Below are positions 57,714 to 57,730 of a stretch of DNA of 57,730 nucleotides, piece after piece. The notes beneath the pieces were generated by a model. It searched no databases and had not been told where the DNA came from. It was given only the letters and a program-made list of their open reading frames with translations. The position numbers and the translations under genes are program-made. The first letter of the stretch is position 1; every line of letters starts with the position of its first letter. The stretch comes from RSA11 sp965652565 (GTDB taxonomy: Bacteria; Actinomycetota; Thermoleophilia; Solirubrobacterales; 70-9), in NCBI GenBank assembly GCA_965652565.1, contig CBFGWL010000008.1, positions 1 to 57,730 of the forward strand, given 5' to 3'.

Positions 57714-57730
57714 GTTCAGCCCTCGTAGTC
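57714..57730 (+). repeat. Family B palindromic repeat, copy B5 (cut by the window end)
   Basis: GTTCAGCCCTCGTAGTC is the left half of a further unit, 71 bp after B4. The array therefore continues beyond the window. Confidence 0.75.

Noticed and set aside
57571..57730. CRISPR array
   Set aside because: Spacing is regular, but the repeats are palindromic and diverged, the 30-31-bp spacers resemble each other, only two or three units occur, and no cas gene is nearby.

Overview
The window is a very GC-rich bacterial chromosome segment. It encodes 56 protein genes that I can support, one possible leader ORF and no RNA genes. No transposase, phage gene or cas gene is visible. The gene set points to an actinobacterium: an Rv1264-type class III cyclase, a tandem pair of Get3/ArsA-like ATPases, GlpX, an F420-type oxidoreductase, a LigC-like ligase, and an Rv3030-Rv3031-Rv3032-like polysaccharide cluster. 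A deep-branching class such as Thermoleophilia (Solirubrobacterales-like) is my best guess, but this is inference.\n\nLayout. 0.2-6.4 kb: thiolase, leucyl aminopeptidase, a hotdog thioesterase with a tiny coupled gene, an HxlR regulator, a secreted protein made of three repeats, and an acyl-CoA dehydrogenase. 6.5-10.2 kb: a 70-aa gene, a PRC-barrel protein, MeaB GTPase, a hexapeptide acyltransferase and a class III aminotransferase. 10.2-14.6 kb: GT4 glucosyltransferase, GH57 branching enzyme and methyltransferase in one operon, with a second methyltransferase divergent from it. 14.6-20.1 kb: an eRF1-like (baeRF-type) protein, nucleotidyltransferase, metallophosphoesterase, adenylate cyclase and gamma-glutamyltransferase. 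20.1-28.8 kb: FtsZ and ParA, both with long disordered N-termini, divergent from two Get3-like ATPases and a membrane-anchored DsbA; then a large acidic-tailed orphan protein and an HxlR regulator. 28.8-37.9 kb: PilT, sulfatase, the principal sigma factor, YihY and neighbours, an NAD(P)-binding protein, GlpX and a small membrane protein. 37.9-48.2 kb: SDRs, a Baeyer-Villiger-type monooxygenase with its TetR regulator, a pilin-like secreted protein, LapA, the three-gene transhydrogenase, an SDR and an F420-type oxidoreductase. 48.2-57.7 kb: a quaternary-amine ABC transporter, P-type ATPase, pyruvate kinase, VanZ-like protein and ATP-dependent DNA ligase.\n\nHow the genes work together. Thiolase, acyl-CoA dehydrogenase, thioesterase, SDRs, the monooxygenase and MeaB suggest broad acyl-CoA, ketone and propionate-type catabolism. 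Transhydrogenase, GlpX and pyruvate kinase balance redox and central carbon. The GT4/GH57/methyltransferase set suggests an intracellular methylated alpha-glucan.\n\nThe most unusual non-coding content is two families of palindromic repeats with strict geometry. Family A has 49-bp units on a 60-bp period, as pairs at three loci. Family B has 41-bp units on a 71-72-bp period, at two loci. In addition, many genes carry a -10-like hexamer 6-10 nt before the start codon, so much of this segment is probably transcribed as leaderless mRNA. Several start codons were chosen with the help of that pattern.
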